Source of the DNA: Maea johnstoni
Lineage: Eukaryota > Annelida > Polychaeta > Spionida > Magelonidae
Direction of reading: 5' to 3'
DNA length: 64,000 nucleotides
NCBI GenBank assembly: GCA_963942565.1
Contig: OZ012690.1
Coordinates: 41,967,248 to 42,031,247 of the forward strand
Part shown: piece after piece, positions 45,419 through 57,959 of the stretch
Layout: each line of letters opens with the position of its first letter
Numbering within the stretch: position 1 is the first letter of the stretch
The notes under the pieces: generated by a model
Databases searched by the model: none
Told to the model about the DNA's origin: nothing
What the model saw: the letters and a program-made list of their open reading frames with translations, nothing else
Position numbers and translations under genes: made by a program

Positions 45419-47077
45419 ATGGCTTTCTTCAGTTTTGGTCGACCTAGCTGTTATGAGCGGTCACATGGAGGATGGGGCAACCACTGGGGACATCCGAGAC
45501 GGCATCATGGTGTATCACCAAGGTACGATCTAGGCAGGTATTATGACACAGATGATTACATATCCTGGTGCCCTCCAAAACGCCATCATTATCATGCAAC
45601 TCCATTTCCAAGACACCACCATAGACCCCACCACCATGGCCATCACCATTTGGGACACTTTCTCAGTCAGCTCCTTGGAGGCAGCCAGGAAAAGCAGCAA
45701 GAATGCAAGAGCGAGGCTGGCTGTCCGAGAAGGAATGTTCCTGCCAAGCAGTGTCTAAGGAAAGATGTCAAAGAGGCTAATGATCCCTGGGCCACCACTA
45801 TCAACATGAGTGGATATCGCCCAGAAAATGTATCCGTGAAACAGACCAAGGATAATCAGCTACTGATCAAGGGATGCTATGAGAAAGCACATCCCCTTTT
45901 TGGCACTATGGAGATTTCTCTGACCCGAGTGGTGAAGATACCGGACGATGTAGACCCAAGCACAGTGCGCATTTTGTTTACTGAGAGTGAGAAGCTGGTT
46001 GTGACAGGAACAAGAAAGGAGACCAAGGTTCCACATGAGTTGCCCATCACCAAGGATCTACCAGATGAAGAATCAACTGATCCGACTAAACCGCATGCCA
46101 ATGCCATTTACAGTGAGGAGAGTGGTGAGATTGAGGCTGAAGTTATCCCTGCCGAAATTCTAACTGACCCAACTCGACCAAATGCCTCAACATCTGCCAC
46201 AACACAAAGTGATGTTGAGACCAAAGAAATCCCTGCAGAAATTGTCACTGATCCAACTCGCCCAAATACAACAGACAACAGCACTACTGAAAATGATGAC
46301 CACAAATCCGGCGAGACTGAAAGGGAACCTAAAGAATGCTGTGCAGTTGATCCTGAACAGACATGCATGATGGTTCTACTTGACCCAAAGCAAAAAGAGG
46401 ATGCAGGTCACAAAGATGTGCAAAAATGCGAAAATTGTGATTGCGCAGAGGAATTCCCTTGTCAAGAGCAGGGAGAAAAATGCATGTCTGATTGCAGTCT
46501 TGACATCCAGGATCAGGTTTCTACAGATGAAACTGACATTACATCCAGTGACGACACCAGCAGTGAAGTGATGGATGAACAACCAAAAGATGGCAGCACC
46601 AGCAGTGAAGTAACAAATGAACAACCAAAAGATGACAGCACCAACTATGAGTTAAGTCAAACTAAAGAGGGCAGCACCAGCACAGACATTGATCCTGGGA
46701 AACAAGGAGAGAGTACTGATACATGGCTGAACAGTTTCTTCGGTGTAGGTGGCGTCACAGCAGCTGCAGATGGACCAATAGTAGAAGACGAGGATGGCAA
46801 GAAAAACTTTCTGGTGAAATTCAATCTGAGTGAGTACAAACCAGAACACATCAAAATTAAAATCTCTGGCGCCACGCTGAAAGTGGATGCTGTGCGCGAA
46901 GAGGAAGTTGACGATCATGTGATGTACTCCGAGTTTCACCGTACTCTTAAGATCCCCGATGGTGTGGACACTAGTTTTCTGAAGTCGCGACTGGGTGAGG
47001 ATGGATTTTTGACTGTAACAGCACCTGTACTGGTACAGAAAGAAGGTGAAGAGAGGGAAATACCTGTCATGCAGTAA
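45419..47077 (+). CDS. Two-domain small heat-shock protein, 552 residues
   Basis: A single-exon gene. Residues 1-80 are Gly/His/Arg-rich, with a His cluster at 56-80 (HHHRPHHHGHHHLGH). Alpha-crystallin domain 1 lies at about 121-200 (INMSGYRPENVSVKQ, LTRVVKIPDDVDP, KLVVTGTRK). A linker of 260 residues follows: acidic, Thr/Ser-rich, with repeats (IPAEILTDPTRPN, IPAEIVTDPTRPN; SSEVxxEQPKDxST twice) and a Cys cluster (CENCDCAEEFPC). Domain 2 lies at about 461-540 (FLVKFNLSEYKPEHIKIKIS, MYSEFHRTLKIPDGVD, DGFLTVTAP) and ends with the Ile-Pro-Val docking motif in EREIPVMQ. Domain 1 lacks the canonical G-x-LTV end. sHSPs usually have one domain and 150-250 residues; two-domain forms are known from flatworms. 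Heat induction is likely from the promoter. Lack of introns is usual for inducible heat-shock genes. Confidence 0.93.
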   Translation: MAFFSFGRPSCYERSHGGWGNHWGHPRRHHGVSPRYDLGRYYDTDDYISWCPPKRHHYHATPFPRHHHRPHHHGHHHLGHFLSQLLGGSQEKQQECKSEAGCPRRNVPAKQCLRKDVKEANDPWATTINMSGYRPENVSVKQTKDNQLLIKGCYEKAHPLFGTMEISLTRVVKIPDDVDPSTVRILFTESEKLVVTGTRKETKVPHELPITKDLPDEESTDPTKPHANAIYSEESGEIEAEVIPAEILTDPTRPNASTSATTQSDVETKEIPAEIVTDPTRPNTTDNSTTENDDHKSGETEREPKECCAVDPEQTCMMVLLDPKQKEDAGHKDVQKCENCDCAEEFPCQEQGEKCMSDCSLDIQDQVSTDETDITSSDDTSSEVMDEQPKDGSTSSEVTNEQPKDDSTNYELSQTKEGSTSTDIDPGKQGESTDTWLNSFFGVGGVTAAADGPIVEDEDGKKNFLVKFNLSEYKPEHIKIKISGATLKVDAVREEEVDDHVMYSEFHRTLKIPDGVDTSFLKSRLGEDGFLTVTAPVLVQKEGEEREIPVMQ

Positions 47078-47935
47078 ACGTTCTTAGCACTAGCTGTTGG
47101 ACAAAGGTGTTCATATCTTAAGAGGTTTCGCTGTACTGTATGGATTGTACTTATTATTGTACTGCATTATGGATTGTACTTACTGCTACAGAAGGAAAAT
47201 AGATTACACAGCTATTATATATCGTGTATTTGATATGGTATGATATAAAATGTCATAAATGACGACTTTAATCTATTTTATTCTATAGCAGGGCCTTTAT
47301 TGTACTTAATTGTACCTGCTCATTCTGGTTTAAAAAGAGGGATTTACATCATCATACAGTTTATTAGCATAATTTTATGAAAATTACTAACAACTTGAAC
47401 TCCATTGTATTTGATGACACAGCACTGCGTACCTTCAACTAATGAAGAATTAGTGAACCTGTTCATTACACATCCAGCAAATGCCAGCATTGTGCATTCA
47501 TACTTATGTATTCTTGCGTCTTTTCTCAAATATTAATACGAACATAGGATTTCAAAACCTTTCATTTTATTTGAATTTCATCATTTATTGTGTTAAAATT
47601 AGTTTTGGGTACATAGCTGCTTTGAAGTTGATATTTTATCACTATGTTATAGGAAAAGTAGTTGCGTAGACTAAGTTCTATTAATGAAAAATGCATTCTT
47701 CTCAGACAGTACAATAGGTTTTCAACTTGAAAGCAGCATAAAACTTTAATGAAAACATCTTTCTAAGTTTCAGAATAATTTGCCCAGATGTATATTGGTG
47801 CTTAACTCGATGCAATTAATGCAAAATATTCTTTTTTGGGGAGTTTTCTGCAATACAATCATGATTGAATATTTGTTAGTGATAGTTATGACTGTAATGT
47901 GTAATCTGTGTGAATAAACATCTTAAACAGATATA
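47078..47935 (+). other. 3' untranslated region of the two-domain sHSP
   Basis: AT-rich, no exon, ending in AATAAA at 47913-47918 followed by a T/GT-rich stretch (GAATTTCTTTGTTGTTC). Confidence 0.6.
47913..47918 (+). terminator. Poly(A) signal AATAAA
   Basis: In GTGTGAATAAACATC, 836 bases after the stop codon, with a GT-rich tract just downstream. Confidence 0.55.
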
Positions 47936-47989
47936 TTGAATTTCTTTGTTGTTCTATTATATAGCATAATTGGGTGTATTACTCAGGTG

Positions 47990-48175
47990 ACAATTCTGTG
48001 GAAAAACATGAGCCCCTTCCAATGCTGGGGCTACTTTCGTCCTAAGCACAAGGATGCAGCAATTTTTGAAAAACATCCAAATCTTATATCTGGTACTCAT
48101 TAGAAAGCCCTCGCTGAGTACTCTGATGAGTTTTTTGCATCATTTTGTATTGGCCAAATTAGCCACCAGCAGCAT
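47990..48175. repeat. Interspersed repeat, copy 1
   Basis: From CAATGCTGGGGCTAC to AGCCACCAGCAGCATAAGGG. Matches 49940-50145 in the same orientation. A third right end (CTACCAGCAACAGAAGGGTTAA) is at 48465-48485. The AGGGTTAA end suggests another TTAA-flanked family. Confidence 0.65.
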
Positions 48176-49939
48176 AAGGGTTTAAGTATTTTTGACCTTT
48201 GACCTCCTTGCCTTGATACAGGATCTGTTGTATGCCACTTACACATTTGTAGTAACAAATACATATGCCCAATAAAACATGAATAGCTACTAGTCATGGG
48301 ATAGAAACATGTTAGGACCAGTATATTAAGTAATTGAGGATTTTGCCAAAATGACCAGATGTTTTCTGGTCAAGTTTTAGCCAGCAGGGCGTCTGGGCAT
48401 CATTTGGACACCCAAACCGTCAAAAATCAACTTTTTCACACCATTTTGTTTTAACCAAATTAACTACCAGCAACAGAAGGGTTAATTTGTGTATACCACC
48501 CCAACCCCTTCCTCAACAAATATGGTGACCTCTTCCCTGCATAATTATTGGGAAATAAAGAAACAGAAACATGATATATTATATATATATTTATTGAAAT
48601 ACAAAAGGAAGTATAATGTTGCCTTTCCTCCAACTGATTGGCATATGGAAATTTACAAATAATTTCAATCATCATAATTTTCTGAGTTTCACAATCACAT
48701 AAAAATCCTCACTATAGAATTCTAAGACTGCAAGATCATGAGAAGAACTGTACAATTCACTCATTACAAAGTCAGAGACAGAACTTAAGGATTTCCAAAA
48801 TAAAAAACGATGCTTGACCTCATCACTTGAATGTAAATAAATCACGCAAATACTACTGCTGCCTTATGCATTCTACTAGAATTTCAAATTATTGAAAAGA
48901 AAAATTAGATCATAAGTTTCCAAGAGTGTCACATATGAATGTCATACATAAATGTGCGCTTAGTTATTTTTATGTTCCAAGATGAAAAGCATTCGGAAAT
49001 CAGATTTTTTTACGCGCTCAGCATTTTGAAGTTTGTACCTGTAGGGATACCTAAGGTCCTGAAGGCATTAGAATAATAAAAGAGATCAACTTTTAATTTT
49101 GATTACAGCAAGGAGGTGATTGAAACTGACTTTAATTGATCTATATATAGAAAGACCAATATCATTAATTGAACACATAGTTTTCTTGATAACCAGAATA
49201 ACTTTCTTCCCTTTTGATTAAAAGACTTAAAATCAATATGATACCAGGGTTATGTTTGATCAAGTATACAAACTGAGATCATAATTTAACAAATATCCCC
49301 TTGACTCTCATGGCATAAATATTTGCAAGTACATGTACTTGTACCAAGGTTAACACAGGGAATATTATTTGGCAACTTACACAAAATTTGTGAGATGTTT
49401 TTTCAAAAATAACCCAAGAAATATACTATTGATATTTTTACATCTATTTTTTAAATAGTAATTAATAATATTAATAACCCACATATATGGATTTCACTGT
49501 TTAACTTATTTGATTATTATGATCTGATAGTCTGACTTGAATATAAAAATGTTAATTATATTTCTTAATTTATTAAAACATCTTAAAGGAGATGGTTCTC
49601 CATTTCAAAAACTAATCTTTATTTGAACTATATTAAATATTCAAATGTCACAAAGATTTTTTATGAGTTCTCAAGGACAAAAAATGAGCATTCATTTCAA
49701 ATATAAACAATAATAAGCCCTTCAAACATCTTTTTCACATTGATTCTATAACTATGAGGGGGAAAACGGTTTGAACTACACCTCAATGTGTTTGTTGTCT
49801 TATCTCTGACTTTGTAATGTCTCCCTAGCTATGGTATAAATATACACAACATTTCTACAAGCATCTGCTAGGAGGAGGACCTTTACACTCACCCTAACTC
49901 TCTCTCCCTCTCAACGAGGGCTGCATGTACAACTAACAC

Positions 49940-50145
49940 TTTCAATGCTGAGGCTACCTTTGTCCAAAACACAAGGAGGCAAAGATTTTTGAAAACAAAC
50001 TCAACCCTGTCATGTTGGTATTCATTAGATAGCCCTCACTGAATATTCTCAGATGAGTACCCATATGCCAGGGTTTCTGTCATTTTTCAGGTGTTTTGCC
50101 TTATTTTGTAATGGCCAAATTAGCCAGCAGCAGCATAAGGGTTAA
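49940..50145. repeat. Interspersed repeat, copy 2
   Basis: From CAATGCTGAGGCTACC to GCCAGCAGCAGCATAAGGGTTAA; slightly longer than copy 1, with an extra CAGGGTTTCTGTCATTTTTC. Confidence 0.65.
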
Positions 50146-51235
50146 CTGACCATTTCACACAGCACGGCTGCCTACTACTTACTCCGCAATAATGCAGCTA
50201 ATTCATTCTCATTTTTGTTCATGGCACTTTTCTCCACAATTTTTTTCTCACACTTTCTCACCTTCTCATCATTTTTATTTTTGGTTTTTCCTTTCTAGTG
50301 AAAGGCATCTTTTGATTTTCCCAGGAGCCTGAATTTGTCTTCATGTCTCTGGTTTTGTGGAAAAGAGTTGAAAACATCCACTTCATAGAAAATAATATAC
50401 AGTACAACAATTTCTTTTGAGTAATTTCAGAAACTCCACCATGTGTGAACTTATTGTCTAGTTACAACTACTCATCAAGCATAAGTCAAACAGTAGCTAC
50501 CAAAATGTTCCCTTTTACATTGCGAAATATCAGAGAATTTTTTGTTTAATAAAATTTCAATACATATTCAGTTGAACTTTATGTACATAACTTGATACTT
50601 ATTCAAATAAGTGTGTTGTAACATATAAGAATGAGCGGCTCTGCAGTAAGGACAGAAAATATGGTTATTGTAGTAAACCATCCACAGATATCAACAACCT
50701 CGACATGAAGGCAGTGAAACAGGTCTTTTAAAACCATAACAAGGAACAAAATGGTCAACCCTTTCCAAACACACACGCACCTAATCTAAGACTCCTAGCC
50801 GATCAAAAGGATCTAAAAAACATGATATTTTCAAGACGACGTCATGTTTTAGAAAATAACAATTTCCGTACAACCTATTCTGCCTGAGAGCTTAGGCCAG
50901 TCAGGTAATTTGGAGCATTTTGTCTTAATTTTATGAAAATAATTGAAGGGTACCTGGTGATAATCTAAACTCCATGATTTCTATTTTTTAACAGTACAAA
51001 ACATTAAACCTCATTACTCTCTCCATAAATTACCTTTTCACATTTACTCCTGTGGTCTGTTGTGGAATGGAATATTTTGAAAATTCATTTTTATAAATTT
51101 AAGGTAGTTCCAATTTACATCCTTCCAAATTTAACTACTGTCAGACCACCTTGACACATATTGCTCATTAGTTACACCTTAATTAACTTACATGAAAGTC
51201 CAGGAAAACAGAAAATCATGATACTATCAGACAAC

Positions 51236-51650
51236 CTGAGAAGGCTGGGTGCTCAATGGTTAGAATCACAAATCACCATGGAAATCGACACAATAGGATG
51301 TCGAGGCCTTTTCTGTTCACCTGAGCAAACTGAGTGCTCATTGGTTGAATTACCACAGCAATCACCTTGACAACAGGAAGTCAAAGCCTTGCCTGTTTTA
51401 CTGAGCAAACTGAACGCTCATTGGTTGAATTACACATCACCACGGCAATCACCTTGACAACAGGAAGTCAAAGCCTTGCCTGTTTTACTGAGCAAACTGA
51501 ACGCTCATTGGTTGAATTACACATCACCACGGCAATCACCTTGACAACAGGAAGTCAAAGCCTTGTTTGTTTTACTGAGCAAACTGAACACTCATTGGTT
51601 GAATTACACATCACTACGGTAATCACCTTGACAACAGGAAGTCAAAGAAG
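51236..51650. repeat. 87-bp tandem repeat, about 4.5 copies
   Basis: GAGCAAACTGAACGCTCATT and variants at 51323, 51403, 51490 and 51577, with a worn first copy near 51240. The inner period of 87 is a multiple of three, so a repetitive 109-residue frame stays open; it has no start context or family match and is not called a gene. Every unit carries ATTGG (inverted CCAAT). Confidence 0.9.
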
Positions 51651-52662
51651 TATAACTGTTAGGCACCAATGTTGTTATGTAAAAAATATTCACTAGCTAC
51701 TCAAATCACAATTATCCTTTCCGTACACCTGCTACTTGTTGTTCAAAATGGTATGTAAATCTTAAAATGTCCTTATTCACTTAAGCAATGATACAAAATC
51801 ATCCTTGCTTGGTTTGAGTTATATTAACCCCAGTCATGCCCAGAGCATTTCCATGTATTCTCACTCACATAAAGATACACAGAAAAGCAATGCAAAGTTA
51901 AAGAATATTTGATTTGTAGTTTCATACACAAACTCAATTGAGCAATAACTGTTAAATACCTTTAAGATACTGCATACATCAGATATTTAATTTTTAGAAG
52001 TTTTTGAATCACCTGGGTATATACCCTAAGTATGGACTGGTCAAGTAAAATCGATATAAAATAGACTTATTTAGGGAGCTACCCAAATGAAACATACTAG
52101 CAATTGGCAGCACTGAAGGATAATACACGTACAACAAAATATTTGTACATCTAAAATGCATTGTGAATGAAAATGACTGTAAATTTCTAAAAGAAATGTT
52201 TGGTACACATATCAGCATTTCACTAGTCATGATGGCTAGGCAATGAATTATAAAATAATCAATAGATTTTTAAAACGACACACTTAAGCCATTTGTATAT
52301 ACGATTCGACATTTCTACTTTTTCGGCCTATTCACAGTAATTTCATCCAGAAGTTAACACTGATTTTCAGCAGTCATTGTCCGTACATGATAGTTTCTAA
52401 AATGCAAAATAAATAGGCCAATAAAGGGAATGGCGTTCAGACATAATGCTGCATTTTTAAAAACCTAATCACTTTCTGGTCACATATGTAGAAACACATG
52501 ATTTAAGGAAATATACATACAAATACCATACATAAGAAAAACGTCATGAGAGCACCATGGAACGTCCCGTGACCAGCCGTCTGGTCCGATACAGTACTAA
52601 CTGGTTTAACCCATCGTAGGCAGGGAGCTCACACAAGGTCTGGCTATTCGGAACACAACTAA

Positions 52663-52889
52663 TTAACCCATTCATGCCTAGGGCGCCAAAAACCGCCTGA
52701 CTATATTGGAGATATCGCTCTTACAAAAGCAATATTCAGAAAATATTTGAAGGAGAAAAGTCGATCAGAAACTAACCAACAACCCTCCTTCAAATATATT
52801 CCCAATTTGTGCTGAATGCCATTGTTATTATCAATAATTTCATAGAATCAGACAATTTCAAGCAGAATGCTCTGGCATGAATGGGTTGA
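52663..52889. mobile_element. TTAA-flanked MITE, near-intact
   Basis: TTAA-CCCATTCATGCC at 52663 and GGCATGAATGGG-TTGA ending 52889: a perfect 12-bp inverted repeat with one change in the right flank. The core has AAAATATTTGAAGGAGAAAAG and CCTCCTTCAAATATATT. 219 bp inside the flanks. Confidence 0.85.
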
Positions 52890-53121
52890 ATTATACAATG
52901 CCTGAAAAATTTAAAAGAGAAATTGTTGAACCAAACAGGAAAAACAATTCTCAGTCAAAAAATTCTGAAAATATTGCTTTATAGTCAAGATATTTCCTCC
53001 TTTGTCAGACCCTGTGTATGCTCCTGCTATGTATGGGTTACTAGCAGCACCGTCATGCTCATCAATACACATTTACATCACGCACTCCTCGGGGTGCACC
53101 ATCCTGTACAATCTCCATAAC

Positions 53122-53459
53122 CTAACCCATTCACGCCCAATGCAAGTTCCACTGATTCAGGGTAGGTCGGTGGTTTTCTCTGGGTAGCAGGATTTCATCC
53201 ACCATCAACCGATTAGTCACCAATCAAGTCTTTATATGGCAGAAAAAGTGATGGCAAAAAATTTCCCAATTCCGAAATCAATTCTAATTGGATGTAGACT
53301 CCTTCATGAAGTACATGTACTTTTAGTCAAGCTTATAGGCACTTTGCCTCCCAAATTATCAAATCTCTCAATTCTTGAGCAGATAGAGAACAGTGAGTTA
53401 GTTAAAAAATATAATCGTCCCCTCTTTTCATTGGCTCACAGTGGGCATGAATGGGTCAA
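53122..53459. mobile_element. Longer TTAA-type MITE
   Basis: CTAA-CCCATTCACGCCC at 53122 and GTGGGCATGAATGGG-TCAA ending 53459. The ends match the family, but the 330-bp inside is largely different and lacks the usual central palindrome, so either a related subfamily or an insertion. Confidence 0.6.
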
Positions 53460-53896
53460 CAAAGCTGTAAGTTAAATCAGACTCAACTGGACTATGTAGG
53501 TCATGTGACACCAACCAACCAATGGAATTCTTGCTTTGGGAAAGAGGCTACATACATCACAAGAAATTGTCCGCAAACATACAAAGTTCGAAGGCATTAC
53601 TTCCTCAGTTTGAGTTAACCATCTTATTAAGCAACTGATCAAGTTCAAGTTAGAACATTTTCATTGTTTGCTTATCAAAACAAGACTTGGCATTGAAAGT
53701 GGGTGTCACATGACCGGCTTTTAAAAAGACTGTACAAACTCTGGAGATCTAGTTTAAGAGGACGCATGCATACTATCTTTACAAGTCTCACTAACACTCA
53801 AAGTATGTTCCATTCTCTACGCCAAAAGGCTGCATCCACCTTTTGGGAGTCAAACCCACTAATCTCCTGTACTCATGCATGTTCCTAGAACACTGT

Positions 53897-53902
53897 TTTA
53901 TT
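53897..53902 (-). terminator. Candidate poly(A) signal of the Fat-like gene
   Basis: AATAAA on the minus strand in GATGAAATAAAACAG, about 240 bases after the stop codon. Confidence 0.35.
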
Positions 53903-54139
53903 TCATCCTAGACTTACAAGCGCTACTGTTCCCAGTACTCTCTACAATGGCAGTCTTTTGTATCCCTATCCTGGGATATGAAAGAAATATTAAATATAGT
54001 GTTCAGTTTCAGACTTGTATATACGTCTTAGTATAGGCACAGAAAGTGGCTTACTCGAGTCACGGGGTTAGTCTTTTGCATCCAGGGGATTGGTCACATG
54101 ATCTGTCATGTGACTGCCAACAGCCAATGACAGCTCAGT

Positions 54140-54978
54140 CTATACTTGAGTGTGTAGGTGGGAGTTAGATAACGTTGACAACCGCGAGGAGTGATTTTCA
54201 TCACCGCTATCATAGTCACTTAAGTTCATTTCACTGTCCTCGATTTCACACAGCCCAGAGATGTCCGAGCACGAGGCGTTTGTCGACGTGTACCCGCCCA
54301 TCGAAACACTCATATCATCAATGGCCGAAGCAGCCGAATGTTCAAAGTCATTAAATTCACTAATGTTTCCGTAATCCTCTGGCTGGAAATGAGGATGAGG
54401 CACTGGCCGTGGGAAGCCATATTGGATGACATCATCGTCGTCCGCTTCGTTTCCGGGATCTACGTCCCGGTTCGCACCACGGTTATTGAGGTTCCCGTTC
54501 TGCTCCCCATTGTTTCGGGGCGGGGCAGCAGCAGGCCAATTGTCATTGTCCCCATTGGGCCCGTTCTCGTAGCGGAACTGCGGTAAATAGTGATTGGGAT
54601 GCAAGTTGTAGTTGTGCTGGGGCATCTGAAAGTTCTCGTCATAATCCCCGTTAGGCGCAAGGATGGCCTCAAAGTTCGGCGGATCGGGGAAGTCCGCGTT
54701 CGGATCATCATCACCGTCCACTTCATTATCATATTCATTCTCAGCGTACTCCGAGTCACCGACATATTCGGAGTCATCATTTTCCAGGAACTCCGAGTCA
54801 TCTGGGTAGCAGTTGCGATAATCGTCGTCGAGATCGTTTATCGTCGGAACATGTGTATTGGACTCGTTACTCCGGGAGTGGCTAGAGCTTGGAGAATCGG
54901 GCACTTCTTTCATAGGTAGTTCGGTGATGTTCGGTAGGGTGGGGTTCGGAGCCCAGTCGGATGTATCCCAATTATAAA
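54140..54978 (-). CDS. Fat-like protocadherin (FAT1/2/3 type), last coding exon
   Basis: Begins after TCTTTCAG at 54979 with two bases completing a split codon, then YNWDTSDWAPNPTLPNITEL, the counterpart of human FAT1 YHWDTSDWMPSVPLPDIQEF. An acidic, Asn/Asp-rich stretch follows. The end matches FAT1 closely: TNASCSDISGLCEIEDSEMN and LSDYDSGDENHSS against STASCSDVSACCEVESEVMM and SDYESGDDGH. The last residues HTQV (FAT1: HTEV) form a class I PDZ ligand. The tail of FAT1-3 proteins organises actin, cell polarity and cell-edge structure through partners such as Ena/VASP and PDZ proteins. 278 residues, stop at 54140-54142. Confidence 0.93.
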
Positions 54979-56546
54979 CTGAAAGATAGAAAGGTAAACT
55001 GTAAGTTCATGAAATATTTGTACTCGAATACCTATATATATAATCTCCTTGACTTAACAGTACTTAACAGAATGAAAATCACCCCAAAACACACACTTGT
55101 CTAGGAAACACTTAACATAAAGAAAACACACACTACATAACACAATACTTAGATACATCCAAATACTGACTACATCCAAAAACATTTACATAACTTCATA
55201 AAAAGCACACAGTCACAATTTTATATATATATATATATATAGAGATATAGTTTGATGAACAAACCCTTAGTGATGGCAGGATCAGTGACATTTCTACTCT
55301 AAACTCTACCAAAATCTAGTGAGAGCCTGATGAATGAATCCCTTCTATCGTTATGGCAAAATGGAAGTATGGTACAAACATACTAAGTAAAGGGCTTTGA
55401 CAATTCTGCCTATATGTACCTATTCTAGACAAAGACAATGATACACTAAAAAACTGAGCACTTGCAGTGATTGCTTACAGAATTTCTAAAAACAACATCT
55501 GCCCAATTTCGATGTTCTGAAGCTAAATCTTTATATACTTGGTATAACAATACACAGCTATGTCACACTTTTCTTGGTCATTAACAAAATATGACTGAAC
55601 ATAACAGAACAATGCAACACATATCTTGTTACCTCAGGAATGTGATGCAATATCAAGTCCAAATGTAATAAATAGTCTGCTATTGTCTAAGACATTACAT
55701 TACAAGACAATGTCACAATATCAACTTTTGCTACCATAGAAATGTGTCATTTTTCATTTCTTGCAACAAGCCCAGTACAGTAGAGCCATGCAGACATACA
55801 AAACCATATAGGTCTAGTAACAATCCACTAACAAGCATACTACAATGATGAATCATCGGGAATTGGAAGGGAGGAGAAATGTATCATGGTTTAGTACATT
55901 CTAGGTACAAGGTTTTTCAGTCATGTAATCAAGGGATTTAGAATGGCTAAGGTTAAAATAGTCTTATCTAAGTATCGATTTAAAAAAAATACAAAATAGG
56001 ACCCTGAATTATAGTTGGATGAAAGAAAGAAGTTGGCTTAGAAAATATGAAGTGATTTTGAAAATGACCTTCTGCTTTTTAGAATTTGAGGTAAAGGAAA
56101 TCATAAACATTAAGTTCTAAGTTGAGGGGATAGCCCTTAGTCATTCTTGTTCATAGAATCTCTACTATAATAAATCTTTTAACTGATTCCCTATTTGATA
56201 CTGCTGTCTACTTATTTCAGGTCATGAGGTACAATTGATCTATCATTTGATCCTCATAAAAACATTTCCTTTTTTCCAAAGAAAATAATCAGCTTTCTCT
56301 GAATCAAGTACATAAGTAAACACTTAATTATTGCACTTTGAAAACCATTGAAACAATGGCAAAGATATGCATTTAAAAAAAAAGAAAACGCATTCAAATC
56401 TGAAATGTATGCACAGTTTGATACATACGTTGCAATACTAAAGTAATATTTTGAGAAATCTTTGACTGGAAGTTGTCACAAACGTGTAACAAACCATAAT
56501 GAAATATTGTTCAAATATTACTATATTTGACAAGTTATTTCATCAG

Positions 56547-56633
56547 CTGCCATCGCACACCAAAACTTCTCAATCAGTTCCCACTTTTAAAAAGATCCTT
56601 AAAACATATTTGTTCCAGAAGGCTTTTCACTGA
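56547..56633 (+). mobile_element. LINE ORF2 C-terminal fragment
   Basis: Reads LPSHTKTSQSVPTFKKILKT then YLFQKAFH and TGA, the standard LP-x-H-x(n)-FKK-x-LKTYLF-x-KAF terminus of non-LTR retrotransposon ORF2. A 5'-truncated piece inserted opposite to the host gene. The tail (about 56634-56690) is AT-rich. Confidence 0.7.
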
Positions 56634-57929
56634 GAACTTTTAACAGTTTTGAAAGATATATATATATATAAATATATATTTTAACTTCCCTTGCAACAAG
56701 TTGTATTTTATCCTATGACTGTTCAGAGCTTTTGAACATTTTAATGGAAATAGCGTTTTATAAGTGACAATTTTATCATCATCATAAGTTGTCTGACCGT
56801 AAGTGCACTCCAGATAGAAATGAGTAAGAGGGACCTTATTCATAAATAATTGTAAATAAATACTCAACCACCAATGGAAATGGGTATAAAACCTTTCAGA
56901 TTGAAAATGAATGCAGAAGTAATATATAAAAGAAATGCCACAGTGGCAATAAGGGGTCAATATTAAATCTATCAGATATATCTAGGTTTAAAGAACAGAC
57001 AAGGAAGGACTTTTTAAGAATATGAATGAAGTAGATTTAAAACATACTTGCCTACCAATTTTATTTTCAAGGCTATGATATGGATTAGATTAATAATGTA
57101 TCAGAATGACTTTGCTAGGTTTAGAATGTATCAGAATGACTTCGCTAGGTTTAGAATGTATCAGAATGGTGTGGCTTAAGTGGAAAATTAATGAAGATGT
57201 CAGAAGTTTAGGATTGACAAAAGAATGCTAACTTCTTCGTCCTACCAAGAATTACATATTTTCTTTTAGAAAAAGTATAATGCACAGATTGTTTCAAACT
57301 TTGTTTGATTTATTGCTAGGAAGTATGAGGTAATATGGATATAGGACGGGATTTAAAGTGCAGAGGCTACAAAATTGTTCTGGCAGGTGTTGTGTATCAG
57401 ATAGTTAAGCAGATGTATCAAATATTTAGGACTGAAAGAAGTATATCTTTAATACTTTTATTACCTACTAATAGCTTGAAGATTTGGGAAGATTTAAGGA
57501 TGTCCGAGTTCAGAATCGGAAAAAGGTTGTTTATTTATTCCTTTAATAAACTGACAATAAAGGAATCAGATAGTGGTGAGAAAAGGTGAATGTTTTATCT
57601 TTATTTATTATAGGATATTGGAATATGTATAAAGACTACTTTAGTTTTAGAATAGAAGTCTGCAGTAAAGAACAATTATGATGAGATGTAGAAAAATAGA
57701 AGATGCTTTTGAATGTTGATCATCCAAAATTAATGAATGAAAATCCTATGTCTACATTTATATTCTTACATAACTGAGTTAGATGTTTACAACTGAGCTA
57801 CAGTTCTGGAAAAATATTCAAAATAAGTCAGAAATAAAATGTTAGGTAGTCTCCGAAGAGTGACTGTGATTTATTTATTGGGTTAGGTATTTTCTTATCA
57901 TATTTACCCTCCCTCTAAGGGGTGCTACC

Positions 57930-57959
57930 TGTGGGGTGAGTGGTGGGAGACCACACAGC
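57930..57959 (-). CDS. Candidate 30-nt microexon of the Fat-like gene
   Basis: On the minus strand GTTCTGTTTGTAG precedes 30 bases that end in CAG on GTAGCA. With the split-codon G from the upstream exon it reads AVWSPTTHPT with no stop and keeps the frame into the last exon (30 bases, phase 1 to phase 1). Only splice-signal and phase evidence; the donor is weaker than average. Confidence 0.3.

Larger units (their letters stand above)
48590..54139 (-). other. Noncoding downstream of the Fat-like stop: 3' UTR or flank
   Basis: No exon was recognised in 5.5 kb. On the minus strand AATAAA lies at 53897-53902 (about 240 bases after the stop) and at 48590-48595, the latter followed by a GT/T-rich stretch, so either a short or a very long 3' UTR is possible. 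The stretch holds an interspersed repeat at 49940-50145, an 87-bp tandem repeat and two TTAA-MITEs, which argues against all of it being UTR. Confidence 0.4.

Noticed and set aside
46108-46939. Several 60-95 residue frames opposite or beside the two-domain sHSP frame
   Set aside because: Shadows of the long coding frame in the repetitive acidic linker.
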